A stretch of DNA of 64,000 nt, taken from positions 2,790,001-2,854,000 of the forward strand of contig CAXXDU010000002.1 in NCBI GenBank assembly GCA_963667535.2, given 5' to 3'. Source of the DNA: UBA5614 sp963667535 (GTDB lineage: Bacteria; Cloacimonadota; Cloacimonadia; Cloacimonadales; Cloacimonadaceae). Both the position numbers and the translations under genes were made by a program. The notes beneath the pieces were generated by a model, which saw only the letters and a list, made by a program, of their open reading frames with translations, was not told the DNA's origin and did not search any database. How positions within the stretch are numbered: the stretch's first letter is position 1; each line of letters begins with the position of its first letter. Of this stretch, positions 40,399-49,419 are shown in pieces.

Positions 40399-40483
40399 GG
40401 TGCGAAAGAGGGGACTTGAACCCCTACAGGCTTGCGCCTACTGGATCCTAAGTCCAGCGCGTCTGCCATTCCGCCACTTTCGC
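40399..40483 (-). tRNA. tRNA-Leu (TAG)
   Basis: Class II cloverleaf on the minus strand: acceptor GCGAAAG pairing with CTTTCGC, anticodon loop ACTTAGG (TAG), a long variable arm (TAGGCGCAAGCCT), T-arm GGGGTTCAAGTCCCC, and encoded CCA at 40399-40401. It stands alone between tig and the ROCO gene, flanked by repeat palindromes. Confidence 0.96.
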
Positions 40484-40536
40484 ACGTTATACCATGTTTT
40501 AGAAGGGGCTTAGCTTGTCAAGAGCAGAAATCTGTC

Positions 40537-40556
40537 ATTCTTGCGCAGGCAGGAAT
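40537..40556. repeat. dRS3-like palindrome, right of tRNA-Leu
   Basis: ATTCTTGC-GCAG-GCAGGAAT matches the unit at 40308-40327 with one change, so the tRNA gene is bracketed by two copies in the same orientation. Confidence 0.82.
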
Positions 40557-40614
40557 CCAGACTGTTTTCAAAATTAGAGTCAGTATTGAGAAGACTAATC
40601 AAGACCTATTATTG

Positions 40615-43600
40615 CTAATTCTCTTTTAGATAAAGCATCCTCAGGTTCTTCTCTATCTTCCTTAAGAGATTGTCTGTATTCTTATAAGTAATTATCGGGT
40701 GTTTGATCTTTTTCAAAATGTTTTCGAAGTCTTTAATTGACTTTACTTTCTTTGGGTCAATGCTCAATGACGATATCTGTCCATCTTTTTTATAAACGAG
40801 CATATGATATGGTTTCTTAGCCCTCTTCATATTATCATAAGCCAGGTTAAACTCTTCCAGAGTAAATTTGCCAACTTTTGTATAGTATAGACAGACAAAT
40901 ACATCTGATTCCTCTACCAGTTTATTGTAATCAGGTTGTTTTCCTTTCATTGCTATTGTTTCAATAGCTTCTTCCCATATTTTTAAATCAAAGAATATGT
41001 TATTATCTGGTACAGTTTTTTTGCTTAATTCATATAAACTGTCATTAATTTTTTTCCTTTCTTTTTTAAGTTCAATAGATGATGCAAGAAATACTTTTAC
41101 AATATTAAGTTTATGGTCTTTTATTTCTGTTTTGTCTTTATTCCTTAATTTGGTATTATTATCATAGCCTTTTTCAATTGGGTAAAAATCTATCAAGCTT
41201 ACTATTGGCACTTTGTTTTTTAAGTTCCGGCACTCTATCTCAGGGATTCCATCTTCTTTATAACTCATGAGTTCATCGTAATCGTAATATTTTGGAGTAT
41301 CTATATCTTTGCATTTCCGGCATATACACGGCACTAACTTCTTAACAGGTGGATCATTATAAAACGAGTTAATTTTATCAAGATTGGATATGATTAATGA
41401 TACCAATTCTCTAATAAAGGGACCTTCTACCCTAATGATTATTCTTTTTACACTATCGTCTTCTATTATTTCTGCCCGGGTATTCCCACTGTTATAACAC
41501 AATATAACACCATTATACCAAACCAGGTCTTTGTCTATTAATTCGTGCATAGAAACCACTAACTTGTGTAATATCCCTTTGGGCATGAGATACTCATAGT
41601 CATATATTATCTCTCTGTAATTAATTAGTTCCTCATATTCTGGTGGTCTTTGCCTTAGATATAAAGGGATAATGTATTTGTCTGTGTCTTTCTTTTCGTA
41701 TATAATAAGGAAATTTTTCAAAAGTTCGAGTAACTCATCGTGCATAAGGATAAATTCTTCATTGTTCCATATCTCCTTTACCAATTTCTTATCAAACTCT
41801 CCATGATTCCCAATTATCTTCTTATTATCGAGTATTTTATATACCGTTTGAATTAGCCAAGCCGGTTTCAGATATACTGTTTTATTGAGCAGATAATTAT
41901 CTTCGAAATATATGCAAACACCCAGAATATTTAGTACATTTAACAATGATATCCCTTCCGATGCTTCTATATTATGTTTTTTACATATTGCAAGGTATTC
42001 ATATACCGGAATTGTATTCCTATCTAACTCCTCGATTTCCTTTCTTACAGGAATCCATAATTTTGGAAATGGTATACTTTTATCGTATAGACCCTTGATT
42101 TGTTCTTTTATCTTTTCATTCAGAACATCTATACCGCGGGTATCGTATATGTTTATCGCCTCTTCATCTTCGATATTATTATAGGTTTTTTTGAGTTTAT
42201 TGTAATCGAAGCCTAAATAGGGTCTGTCCAATTTTTCATTTATAACAATTATAATGGGGCTATTCTTCCCAAATCTTTGAATAAAATAACACCAATAACC
42301 AAAATCACATTTGCTTTCCCTTGAATCAGCCACTAATAAGTAAAGGGCTTTTTCTGATAAGAAGAATCTATGGGTAGCATGGTAAATTAACTGACCACCA
42401 AAGTCCCATAAATGTAGATTGAATTCAAGTACATTTTTATCAATTTGAATCTCAACAGGTATTTCATCAATATCTATAGCTCTGGTGCTATCTAATTCAT
42501 TGGGTAAATCAGCATTAATATCCTTCAAGCGTTTTCTTATTGACGTTTTCCCAACTCCTCCATCACCAACCAAGACAACTTTCATCTCTAATAATTTGTC
42601 TCCCCCCTTTTGGAGGCTTGTCCAATAATCCTTAATTACCTGAAAATCGCTGTTAAGAATATCTGTAGGTATATTTTCGATCGGATTGTCACTAATGTTT
42701 AAGAAATCCAAGTCTAAATTAATAATGTCGGTAATGTCGATGATTTGATTTTTTGAGAGATATAAGCTAGTTAACTGAGTCAAGCTGCTCAATCCGCTGA
42801 GATTGCTGATTTGATTGTTAAATAGATATAAGCTAGTTAACTGAGTCAAGCTGCTCAATCCGCTGAGATTGCTGATTTGATTGTTAAATAGATATAAGCT
42901 AGTTAACTGAGTCAAGTTGCTCAATCCGCTGAGATCGCTGATTTGATTGTTAAATAGATATAAGCGAGTTAACTGGGTCAAGTTTCTCAATCCGCTGAGG
43001 TCGCTGATTTGATTGTTTGATATATCTAACTCTGTTAGCTGAGCCAAACTACTCAAAGCGCTGAGGTCGATGATTTGATTTACTGATAGATTTAAACTGG
43101 TTAGCTGAGTCATGCTGCTCAAGAAGCTGAGGTCGCTGATTTGATTTCCTGATAGATTTAAACTGGTTAGCTGAGTCATGCTGCTCAAGAAGCTAAAGTC
43201 GCTGATTTGATTTCCTGATAGATTTAAACTGGTTAGCTGAGTCATGCTGCTCAATACACTGATGTCGCTGATTTGATTGCTTGTTAGATCTAAATCAGTT
43301 AGCTTGGTCAAGCTGCTCAATACACTGATATCGCTGATTTGATTTCCTGATAGATTTAAACTGGTTAGCTGAGTCATGCTGCTCAAGAAGCTAAAGTCGC
43401 TGATTTGATTTCCTGTTAGATTTAAACTGGTTAGCTGAGTCATGCTGCTCAAGAAGCTGAGGTCGCTGATGTCAGCATAACACAAACTTAAATGAGTTAG
43501 TGTTTTAATCGAACGAATCAGTTCAATGTCATTTTTTGTTAGTTTTATATTATGTATTAATAATCCTTGAATATCATTTTGAGTATTAATATAATAGGAA

Positions 43601-44238
43601 ATTTCTTGAATATCAGTAAAATAGACACTTCCAAAAAATACTTCAAACTCTTTTTGTGGCATTATTTTAGCTTTTTGATGCAATTGACTCTCTAATAAAT
43701 GAATCTTCTCTAGGTCTTGGTTATCTTTTTTATGGATAAGGTTTGATACAACGCCAAGTTCATGTTTAATAAGAGAAGGCTGATCAGTTATATCTCTAAC
43801 TAGTATTTCAAAATTTTTTTTATAGTTACTATCGTCAGTAAAATCTAAATATAATGTTGATGATAAATATACAGGCATATATGGCTTGTTATTCTCGTCC
43901 TTTTCCATGATAATGGGAATGAATTTATTCTGATTAACCTGATTATATACATTACTGGATATAATTGAACCCTCAGCGCCAACTCCACCTTTTCTCGCAT
44001 TTGCTTTATCAGTATAGTCTTTATTGCAAAAAATAAAGACTTTAGATATTGATTCATCCAGTACTATTCTTTCCATATAGGCATATAAATCATTGCCTAA
44101 TCTTAGCTCCCGCTTATCAAGCACAATAGAAATTCCGTGATTCTCTAATTCTTCAGCAATTTTAATAACTTTCTTGGCATTTTCTTCCGGAGTCCAGCTA
44201 TACGATATAAACACTTTCGGTGATTTAACTGTCGCCAT
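40615..44238 (-). CDS. SEFIR-LRR-Roc-COR (ROCO) protein with C-terminal LASS/TIR-like domain
   Basis: The gene encodes 1207 residues; SD GGGAGG precedes the ATG at 44238. Residues 7-150 are a SEFIR (TIR-related) domain: VFISYSWTPEEN, DKRELRLGNDL, DYTDKANARKGGVGAEG. Residues ~225-535 are 12-13 leucine-rich repeats of 22 residues. A Roc GTPase starts near 550: P-loop VLVGDGGVGKTS, G3 DFGGQ, and G4 read as INEKLD rather than NKxD. A COR-like region runs to ~960, with a Cys pair motif (CICRKC) near 970. From ~1040 a second effector-like domain reads VKVFLASSIELKKERKKI, WEEAI, YNKLVEESDVFVCLYY and FTLEEFNLAYDNM, a type found in predicted defence proteins. ROCO proteins sense ligands by LRR and switch by GTP. 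An immune, abortive-infection role is inferred. Confidence 0.9.
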   Translation of the reverse strand: MATVKSPKVFISYSWTPEENAKKVIKIAEELENHGISIVLDKRELRLGNDLYAYMERIVLDESISKVFIFCNKDYTDKANARKGGVGAEGSIISSNVYNQVNQNKFIPIIMEKDENNKPYMPVYLSSTLYLDFTDDSNYKKNFEILVRDITDQPSLIKHELGVVSNLIHKKDNQDLEKIHLLESQLHQKAKIMPQKEFEVFFGSVYFTDIQEISYYINTQNDIQGLLIHNIKLTKNDIELIRSIKTLTHLSLCYADISDLSFLSSMTQLTSLNLTGNQISDFSFLSSMTQLTSLNLSGNQISDISVLSSLTKLTDLDLTSNQISDISVLSSMTQLTSLNLSGNQISDFSFLSSMTQLTSLNLSGNQISDLSFLSSMTQLTSLNLSVNQIIDLSALSSLAQLTELDISNNQISDLSGLRNLTQLTRLYLFNNQISDLSGLSNLTQLTSLYLFNNQISNLSGLSSLTQLTSLYLFNNQISNLSGLSSLTQLTSLYLSKNQIIDITDIINLDLDFLNISDNPIENIPTDILNSDFQVIKDYWTSLQKGGDKLLEMKVVLVGDGGVGKTSIRKRLKDINADLPNELDSTRAIDIDEIPVEIQIDKNVLEFNLHLWDFGGQLIYHATHRFFLSEKALYLLVADSRESKCDFGYWCYFIQRFGKNSPIIIVINEKLDRPYLGFDYNKLKKTYNNIEDEEAINIYDTRGIDVLNEKIKEQIKGLYDKSIPFPKLWIPVRKEIEELDRNTIPVYEYLAICKKHNIEASEGISLLNVLNILGVCIYFEDNYLLNKTVYLKPAWLIQTVYKILDNKKIIGNHGEFDKKLVKEIWNNEEFILMHDELLELLKNFLIIYEKKDTDKYIIPLYLRQRPPEYEELINYREIIYDYEYLMPKGILHKLVVSMHELIDKDLVWYNGVILCYNSGNTRAEIIEDDSVKRIIIRVEGPFIRELVSLIISNLDKINSFYNDPPVKKLVPCICRKCKDIDTPKYYDYDELMSYKEDGIPEIECRNLKNKVPIVSLIDFYPIEKGYDNNTKLRNKDKTEIKDHKLNIVKVFLASSIELKKERKKINDSLYELSKKTVPDNNIFFDLKIWEEAIETIAMKGKQPDYNKLVEESDVFVCLYYTKVGKFTLEEFNLAYDNMKRAKKPYHMLVYKKDGQISSLSIDPKKVKSIKDFENILKKIKHPIITYKNTDNLLRKIEKNLRMLYLKEN
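42761..42958 (-). repeat. 66-bp tandem DNA repeats coding LRR units
   Basis: Copies at 42761-42826 and 42827-42892 are identical; the third, 42893-42958, differs at two bases. Each codes one 22-residue leucine-rich repeat (TQLTSLYLFNNQISNLSGLS). Further, more diverged copies extend to about 43480. Confidence 0.92.
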
Positions 44239-44364
44239 TCAATCCTCCCTTGATTTAAATGAATGATATTGTTTCTTTGATAATATGTCAAGTATTTTAT
44301 ACCCGATTATACAAAATATATATCCCCTTCCTATCATCTACGATACACCGTACATTCTCGGTAG

Positions 44365-44409
44365 TTTCTCGGTACTTTCTCGGACTAAGTCCGAGAAAGT
44401 ACCGAGAAA
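44365..44409. repeat. Perfect 21-bp hairpin built of 11-bp units (element C)
   Basis: The arms 44365-44385 and 44389-44409 pair perfectly around a 3-nt loop (TAA). The left side consists of three 11-bp units starting at 44355 (TTCTCGGTAGT, TTCTCGGTACT, TTCTCGGACTA), and the right side mirrors them. Confidence 0.88.
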
Positions 44410-44550
44410 GTATGGTGATTCTACGGGGATTCCTACTACATATCAATGGGTAAGCTGACGGATATGGATTGCTGCAACATAGTTCTTATACTACATATCA
44501 ACTATAATGTCTCTTGTTCATTCCTTATACAATCCTATGGATATGCAAGG

Positions 44551-44601
44551 GAGATATAAGGGTCATATAAGGGTGCGACCCGTATATGAGCCGTACATCT
44601 C
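44551..44601. repeat. Hairpin B, diverged homologue of hairpin at 8181
   Basis: GAGATATAAGGGTCATATAAGGG pairs imperfectly with 44579-44601 (CCCGTATATGAG...CATCTC). Position, flanks (CTTATGAATCTATTAAGCAAG to the right, TCCTTATACAATCC to the left) and the repeated 11-bp unit (ATATAAGGGTC, ATATAAGGGTG) correspond to the element at 8140-8285. Confidence 0.75.
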
Positions 44602-44758
44602 CCGTTAATGTCTTATGAATCTATTAAGCAAGATTTAAGGAATAAGTGAGGAATTGTGCCGAGAAGGCAATATATAGCTTTTTTGAGCCACAGATGCTTT
44701 TTTCTTGACAAAGGCTCTATAATTTTTCAAAAGATGCTCAAAGATTAAGGAGAGATTT

Positions 44759-45385
44759 ATGAAACAAACAATTCTTACCATATTACTGATTGTAGTTACT
44801 TGTATGATGTTTGCTGAAGGTGCGGCTGATGAAGCTCTGCAAAGCCTTGATAATGCCAAGAGCATGATTCAGCAGAAGAACTATACTAAAGCACAGGATG
44901 AGATTAATTTTGCCCTGTCCAAAATCAGCGAAATTCAGGCTGAAGAACTGATAAAGTTTATTCCTGATGCTCCCACAGGCTGGACCCAAAATGACAAAAA
45001 CTCTTCAGGCTTAGGACAAGCCGGAGCTATCATGGGCAGCGCTAATGCTATTACAGCCAAAGGTGAATATAGCAAAGGTGATGAACAGACTGTATCTTTG
45101 ACCATATCTGTTGGTGGTTTCTTAGGCAAATCTGCCGGATTTATGGGTCTGGGTGCTTTGATGGGTGGCAGCAGTAGCAGCGGGAATAAAAATTCCAAGT
45201 CAATCCGCATCGCCGGTTATACAGGCACAAATGAATATGATGCTGAGAATAAGAATGGTACTCTCACACTTCAGGTAGGAGAGAAAACCAGCATTAATAT
45301 CGAAGGTAATGATCTGGAAAATGCTGAGGTTCTCAAAGCCTTTGCTAATAAAATCGACCTTGCCAAATTAGAAAAAGCTTTCTAA
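44759..45385 (+). CDS. Small secreted protein of unknown function
   Basis: The gene encodes 208 residues; SD AAGGAGAG precedes the ATG. A signal peptide (MKQTILTILLIVVTCMMFAEG) is followed by a helical segment (ADEALQSLDNAKSMIQQKNY) and the motif LIKFIPDAPTGWTQND. A Gly/Ser-rich hinge (FMGLGALMGGSSSSGNKNSK) leads to a C-terminal beta-strand part (IRIAGYTGTNEYDAENKNGTLTLQVG). The hydrophobic Gly-rich stretch may insert in or lie on a membrane. No enzyme motif is visible, and I do not recognise the family. It is a single gene with its own terminator. Confidence 0.78.
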   Translation: MKQTILTILLIVVTCMMFAEGAADEALQSLDNAKSMIQQKNYTKAQDEINFALSKISEIQAEELIKFIPDAPTGWTQNDKNSSGLGQAGAIMGSANAITAKGEYSKGDEQTVSLTISVGGFLGKSAGFMGLGALMGGSSSSGNKNSKSIRIAGYTGTNEYDAENKNGTLTLQVGEKTSINIEGNDLENAEVLKAFANKIDLAKLEKAF

Positions 45386-45404
45386 ATACACTTTACACCC
45401 TATC

Positions 45405-45442
45405 AAAAAGCCGGACATCATTGATATCCGGCTTTCTTTTTA
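45405..45442. terminator. Bidirectional rho-independent terminator
   Basis: The stem AAAGCCGGA / TCCGGCTTT (45407-45435) has A-run on the left and CTTTTTAT on the right. It lies between the convergent genes ending at 45385 (+) and 45473 (-). Confidence 0.87.
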
Positions 45443-45472
45443 TGATGGATTTTGTTAAACTTACTTCTTCCT

Positions 45473-48400
45473 CTATTTCAATAGTACTATCTTCTGATAA
45501 CTCTTTACGCCATTAGCCTGCATTTTGATGATATACATGCCTGAAGGTATCTTTAGGTTATGTTTGTTAAGCCCGTTCCAGACTACAAAATTTACTCCCT
45601 GAATATTGTCTCTCTTGTTTATAGTGTGAATGAGTTGCCCATGCAGATTAAATATCTCTATCTTACTGTTGGATGGGGTTTTCATGGCATAAGATATTTG
45701 AGTGGATAAAGTAAATGGACTGGGATAGCAACTAAGAATTCTATTAAACTTTAAACCTGCAAAATCGTTATAAATCGGATTAGAGAAGACAGCTCCGGAT
45801 AATGAATCAGCAGCATAAACAGCTTTGATAGCGTATTTATATGAACCGATTGGTAGCGATGCCCAATTGGTATCCTGAAAATATTGGGTTGTTAATAAGC
45901 CCGAAATTGCGGTCCAAAGCTGCGGATTTTGTTCATCACTTACTAATAAACGCCAGATTTTATATCCGTATAAAATACGTGAATGGCTTACCAGGGGTGG
46001 TTGCCATGATAAAGATACTATCGATTTTGACTGACTTACTGTAGCATTTAGATTTAAAGGTGAAATCAGGTTATCCTTCAAGTTTATATTTACCGCTGTA
46101 TTTTGTGTTGCAGTCACATTTATCGCAGACTGTGAATAAAGTAGATAATAAGAGGCAACACACTCAAGATTATACTCACCATACCAGACGTTATTGACAG
46201 TAAATTGTCCAGCATCGTCAGTCGTGGCGGTATATGTGCCCAATCTGCCGGGAGCTGCTCTGTTCAATGTTACTGTAGCACCGGGAATAACATTACTATC
46301 CAGGTCTCGGACTATACCTGTTACAGACCCGTAGGTGTATCTGATGACATTGTCAGAAAAAACTGCTGACGATACTTGATTATTGGAATAACGGGCTATG
46401 ACAGCATAACGGAAAACTCCCTGAGACAAGTCACACCAGCTTGTATCCTGGATGGATAAAACATTCGCATCAACGTTTCCAATCTGTTCCCAATCTGCTT
46501 CATCAGCCTCCATACCTGAAACCAGACGCCGGATATTATATCCTAACAAATGTCTGTCATTTCTGGTGTTTTCTTTTTTAACCCTATCAGTAACCTTCAA
46601 GCCAGATGCACTGATAATGGTGGGTTGCCATTTTATACTGGCAATATTATTCCCTTCCAGTACGTCTGCTGATATACCAGATGGAGGAAAAGCAACTTCG
46701 TACAAGATCAATGTCCCTATATCAAAGTCTTCGTAGGAAACAGTAATGTTTCCTGTGGCATTGATGTAACCCGGTTTACTGATGATAATGTTATATTCTT
46801 GACCCGGTACCACATCGGGTATTGAGAAATTACCGTTATTATCTGTATTAGTAGTATAACTGGTAGTTCCGTTTAAACTGACCAACGCATTTGATATAGC
46901 AACTAAAGGAATATCTCCCTGAACATTACCTGTAACAGTTACTAACTGTCCAACCGGTGTGGAAAAGTCTATATTGAACGTCATAAACTTGACATAGCCA
47001 CCATTATTGGGACCAACCGCACCTTCTAATACATAAGCTCCCCAGGAATCATCATCATAGTACATTAAGGCAAGTTTACCGGTGGGATGTCCATCGACAA
47101 TTCCCATATTCTCAACAGTATCAGCGGGATAAACCCACATTGGGATGTTATCAGCAAATTGAGGAACTTCGACTGAGTTTATTACTATCGGCTCAGACCA
47201 GTTAACACCAAAATCAGTGGATATTGAGATATAGATTTCGGGAACTAATGAATATTGTGAAAATGAGGTATCCTGATATAGATTAAATTCCCGGGCACGT
47301 TTTGAATTCTGCCAGACAGCAGCCATCCAACCCTGAGCATTAGGCTTGGTAATCTTGAAATTGTTATAATTAAAAAACATCGCGTCAGTATGCACAGTTT
47401 CATCCCAATAAGGGTAATTCCAATCTTTTATCATATTAGGGTCGCCTGTATCAGTATATGAATCAACGATGCCATCGCCATTGGTATCCCAGGGCTGCCA
47501 GACCAGACTGTCAGATGAGGTTCCGCAAATGGGATATATTTCCCTGATACTGAACTGGTTGGTATTGGTATTAAACACCATATCCTTTATGGCATTAAAA
47601 TGTGACACATAATAACCCGCATTATTATCAATAAACGAGATATTCCACATTGCTGAACAATGCAGAATATCGTTATGGTCAATTACAGCATTAAGATGAC
47701 CAGAATTCTGAATTTTCCAGTATAACTGGTCAACAGGAATGGGGGTATTATATGGTCCTGTCAGATATGGAATACCGTTTCCAAAATCTGTCAGAGGGTT
47801 CCAGCTCGGTAATGTACTATAAGCGGTATAATGATTCCAGGTTCCCTGACCAAAATTGTCACAGACAAAAACATCCATATCCGGCTCGTCTATTATTGCC
47901 TGACTGGATATTACTCCTGCAGAATGATAACCTATATAGTAAATGCGTCCGTCATCACCAACGGTAAATGCTCCAAAGTGTCTTCGATGATTTACGTCAT
48001 CATGGTTCCAGTCGTCCAGTTCAGGTATGGAAGTATAACTCCAGGTAAGTGGAGTGTAATTTTCCAGCATTTCAGTGTCAAAATCTGCATAGGCAATTCT
48101 GACATTTTCAGAAGGGATTGCTATAGTTGCACTGTGGCTTATTGAATTCTTTGCGAGGATATATACTCTGCGCATCCCGGCAGTTGGTGAAGGTCCAATC
48201 TGTACGGAGGGCCAGAGATACTCATTATCGGTGGTATTGTAAGGCGGCGGCATGGTTACAGGATTGTCGATTACAACTAAATCTTCAGAAAAAAGTCCTG
48301 CTAATCCACCTGAAAAGACATCATAAGAGTATTGGATATCATAAGGGTCGTTCGCAGCTTCAAGCTGGGCATGCCAGGCATAAATCGGTATTCCTGAAAC

Positions 48401-48799
48401 AGGGTCAACTGCCAGAGCAGGATAGCCTTCCCAGTTCTGCACATTAGTGAGTTCGTTATTGTTCTGAACCACCCCGTCTTCTGAAATGTAACTAAAAAAG
48501 ACCCTTCTTTGACCTATTTCTGTACGTTTGGCATGATAAGTGAGGAAATAGCCTCCATAGGGGTGAACACATACCGGAGAATTAGTATACCCTCCAATCA
48601 TGTAATCATAGTAAGATTCTAATAAAATGGTAGGAAGCATACTGAAAGACCAGGCCGGAGCTGGTCTAGTTTCATTTCTTATTATTGTAGCAGTGGGAGT
48701 CGCCAATATTTTATCCTTTTGAATACTCCTCTCGCTAACCAAACCGGACAGATACATAATTGATAAAATTAAAGCAATGACTATAAGAAATCTCTTCAT
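45473..48799 (-). CDS. Large secreted protein with two carboxypeptidase-regulatory-like modules and sorting domain
   Basis: The ATG at 48799 (MKRFLIVIALILS) follows AGGAGG by six bases and gives a signal peptide; the frame extends further upstream without support. The product has 1108 residues. Residues ~60-620 are a repetitive beta-rich region probably folding as a propeller (YYDYMIGGYTNSP, AVDPVSGIPIYAWH, RRVYILAKNS, SWGAYVLEG). Two CarboxypepD_reg-like domains follow (GNVQGDIPLVAISNALVSLN; GSVTGIVRDLDSNVIPGATV), each with an fnIII-like neighbour. The last ~85 residues are a sorting domain (CYPSPFTLSTQISY, IEIFNLHGQ, WNGLNKHN, SGMYIIKM). It is a close paralogue of the gene at 52399-55977. 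Exported; the target is unknown. Confidence 0.88.
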   Translation of the reverse strand: MKRFLIVIALILSIMYLSGLVSERSIQKDKILATPTATIIRNETRPAPAWSFSMLPTILLESYYDYMIGGYTNSPVCVHPYGGYFLTYHAKRTEIGQRRVFFSYISEDGVVQNNNELTNVQNWEGYPALAVDPVSGIPIYAWHAQLEAANDPYDIQYSYDVFSGGLAGLFSEDLVVIDNPVTMPPPYNTTDNEYLWPSVQIGPSPTAGMRRVYILAKNSISHSATIAIPSENVRIAYADFDTEMLENYTPLTWSYTSIPELDDWNHDDVNHRRHFGAFTVGDDGRIYYIGYHSAGVISSQAIIDEPDMDVFVCDNFGQGTWNHYTAYSTLPSWNPLTDFGNGIPYLTGPYNTPIPVDQLYWKIQNSGHLNAVIDHNDILHCSAMWNISFIDNNAGYYVSHFNAIKDMVFNTNTNQFSIREIYPICGTSSDSLVWQPWDTNGDGIVDSYTDTGDPNMIKDWNYPYWDETVHTDAMFFNYNNFKITKPNAQGWMAAVWQNSKRAREFNLYQDTSFSQYSLVPEIYISISTDFGVNWSEPIVINSVEVPQFADNIPMWVYPADTVENMGIVDGHPTGKLALMYYDDDSWGAYVLEGAVGPNNGGYVKFMTFNIDFSTPVGQLVTVTGNVQGDIPLVAISNALVSLNGTTSYTTNTDNNGNFSIPDVVPGQEYNIIISKPGYINATGNITVSYEDFDIGTLILYEVAFPPSGISADVLEGNNIASIKWQPTIISASGLKVTDRVKKENTRNDRHLLGYNIRRLVSGMEADEADWEQIGNVDANVLSIQDTSWCDLSQGVFRYAVIARYSNNQVSSAVFSDNVIRYTYGSVTGIVRDLDSNVIPGATVTLNRAAPGRLGTYTATTDDAGQFTVNNVWYGEYNLECVASYYLLYSQSAINVTATQNTAVNINLKDNLISPLNLNATVSQSKSIVSLSWQPPLVSHSRILYGYKIWRLLVSDEQNPQLWTAISGLLTTQYFQDTNWASLPIGSYKYAIKAVYAADSLSGAVFSNPIYNDFAGLKFNRILSCYPSPFTLSTQISYAMKTPSNSKIEIFNLHGQLIHTINKRDNIQGVNFVVWNGLNKHNLKIPSGMYIIKMQANGVKSYQKIVLLK

Positions 48800-49419
48800 A
48801 TCTTGCCTCCTGAACTTCCCGATGTATAAATATATTTTGTGTTTTAACATGATTGTGTCAAGGTTTATTTTCTTATTGGAATATTCATTCTTTGAACTAC
48901 AAATATTTGATACAAGGCAACAGTCTTAGTAAAACTTTGCTGTCTAAAGCTCATCATTTGTTCCATCAAAAGCTCATAATATTGTCCTTTAGTATTCCTC
49001 ATTTCTCTATTGCTTGACGCTAGGGGTTTGCAGGGAGTCTGCAGGGAGTCTGCAGGGAGTTTAGTCCCAGAAAACTCCCGGAACATTCTCTAATAATTCC
49101 CTGCAAAACCTCTATGTCAAGCACGTGATAAACAAGGAGTAAATAATCGAAAGACCAATATGTCTACCATTGTTTCTTGTGCATACCACAATTAGTAGTT
49201 ATCAAGACACCGGTGTGAAGTCCTTCAATGGCTGCTTACTCACTTTTTAAGGATAATAAGCGAATCTTAAGCAATCAGATGACATCTTTGCAAAAAAACT
49301 TGACCACAAATCAAACCGACAAATAATTGCTTTGGTGATTTAACTTGAGAAGTATGCTTAGTTAAATTCATGGTTTATATGATAGCAAATAGTTATAACA
49401 GAAAAAAAAGGAGATACTT
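48800..49419. other. Intergenic region between divergent exoprotein genes
   Basis: These 620 bp contain the inverted/tandem repeat element at 49012-49122. The rest is AT-rich, with no credible open frame. Promoters of both flanking genes are expected here, but I could not assign -35 and -10 boxes with confidence. Confidence 0.5.
49012..49122. repeat. Nested inverted repeat with 11-bp tandem units (element D)
   Basis: GCAGGGAGTCT occurs at 49030 and 49041, with a variant at 49052. They sit inside outer inverted arms GCTTGAC (49012) / GTCAAGC (49116) and GGTTTGCAGGGA (49025) / TCCCTGCAAAACC (49098). An inner stem is GGGAGTTT / AAACTCCC. Confidence 0.75.

Larger units (their letters stand above)
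44239..44758. other. Intergenic region with two structured elements
   Basis: This 520-bp gap separates divergent genes. It contains the 21-bp-arm hairpin at 44365-44409, the hairpin at 44551-44601 with flanks shared with 8140-8285, and an AT-rich promoter-sized stretch next to the ROCO start. No coding frame is credible. Confidence 0.55.

Noticed and set aside
42761..43480. CRISPR-like array
   Set aside because: The 66-bp units are leucine-rich-repeat codons in an open frame, without variable spacers.
40399..44700. Integrative element inserted at tRNA-Leu
   Set aside because: No integrase is present and no second copy of the tRNA 3' end was seen; the ROCO gene lies on the 5' side of the tRNA.
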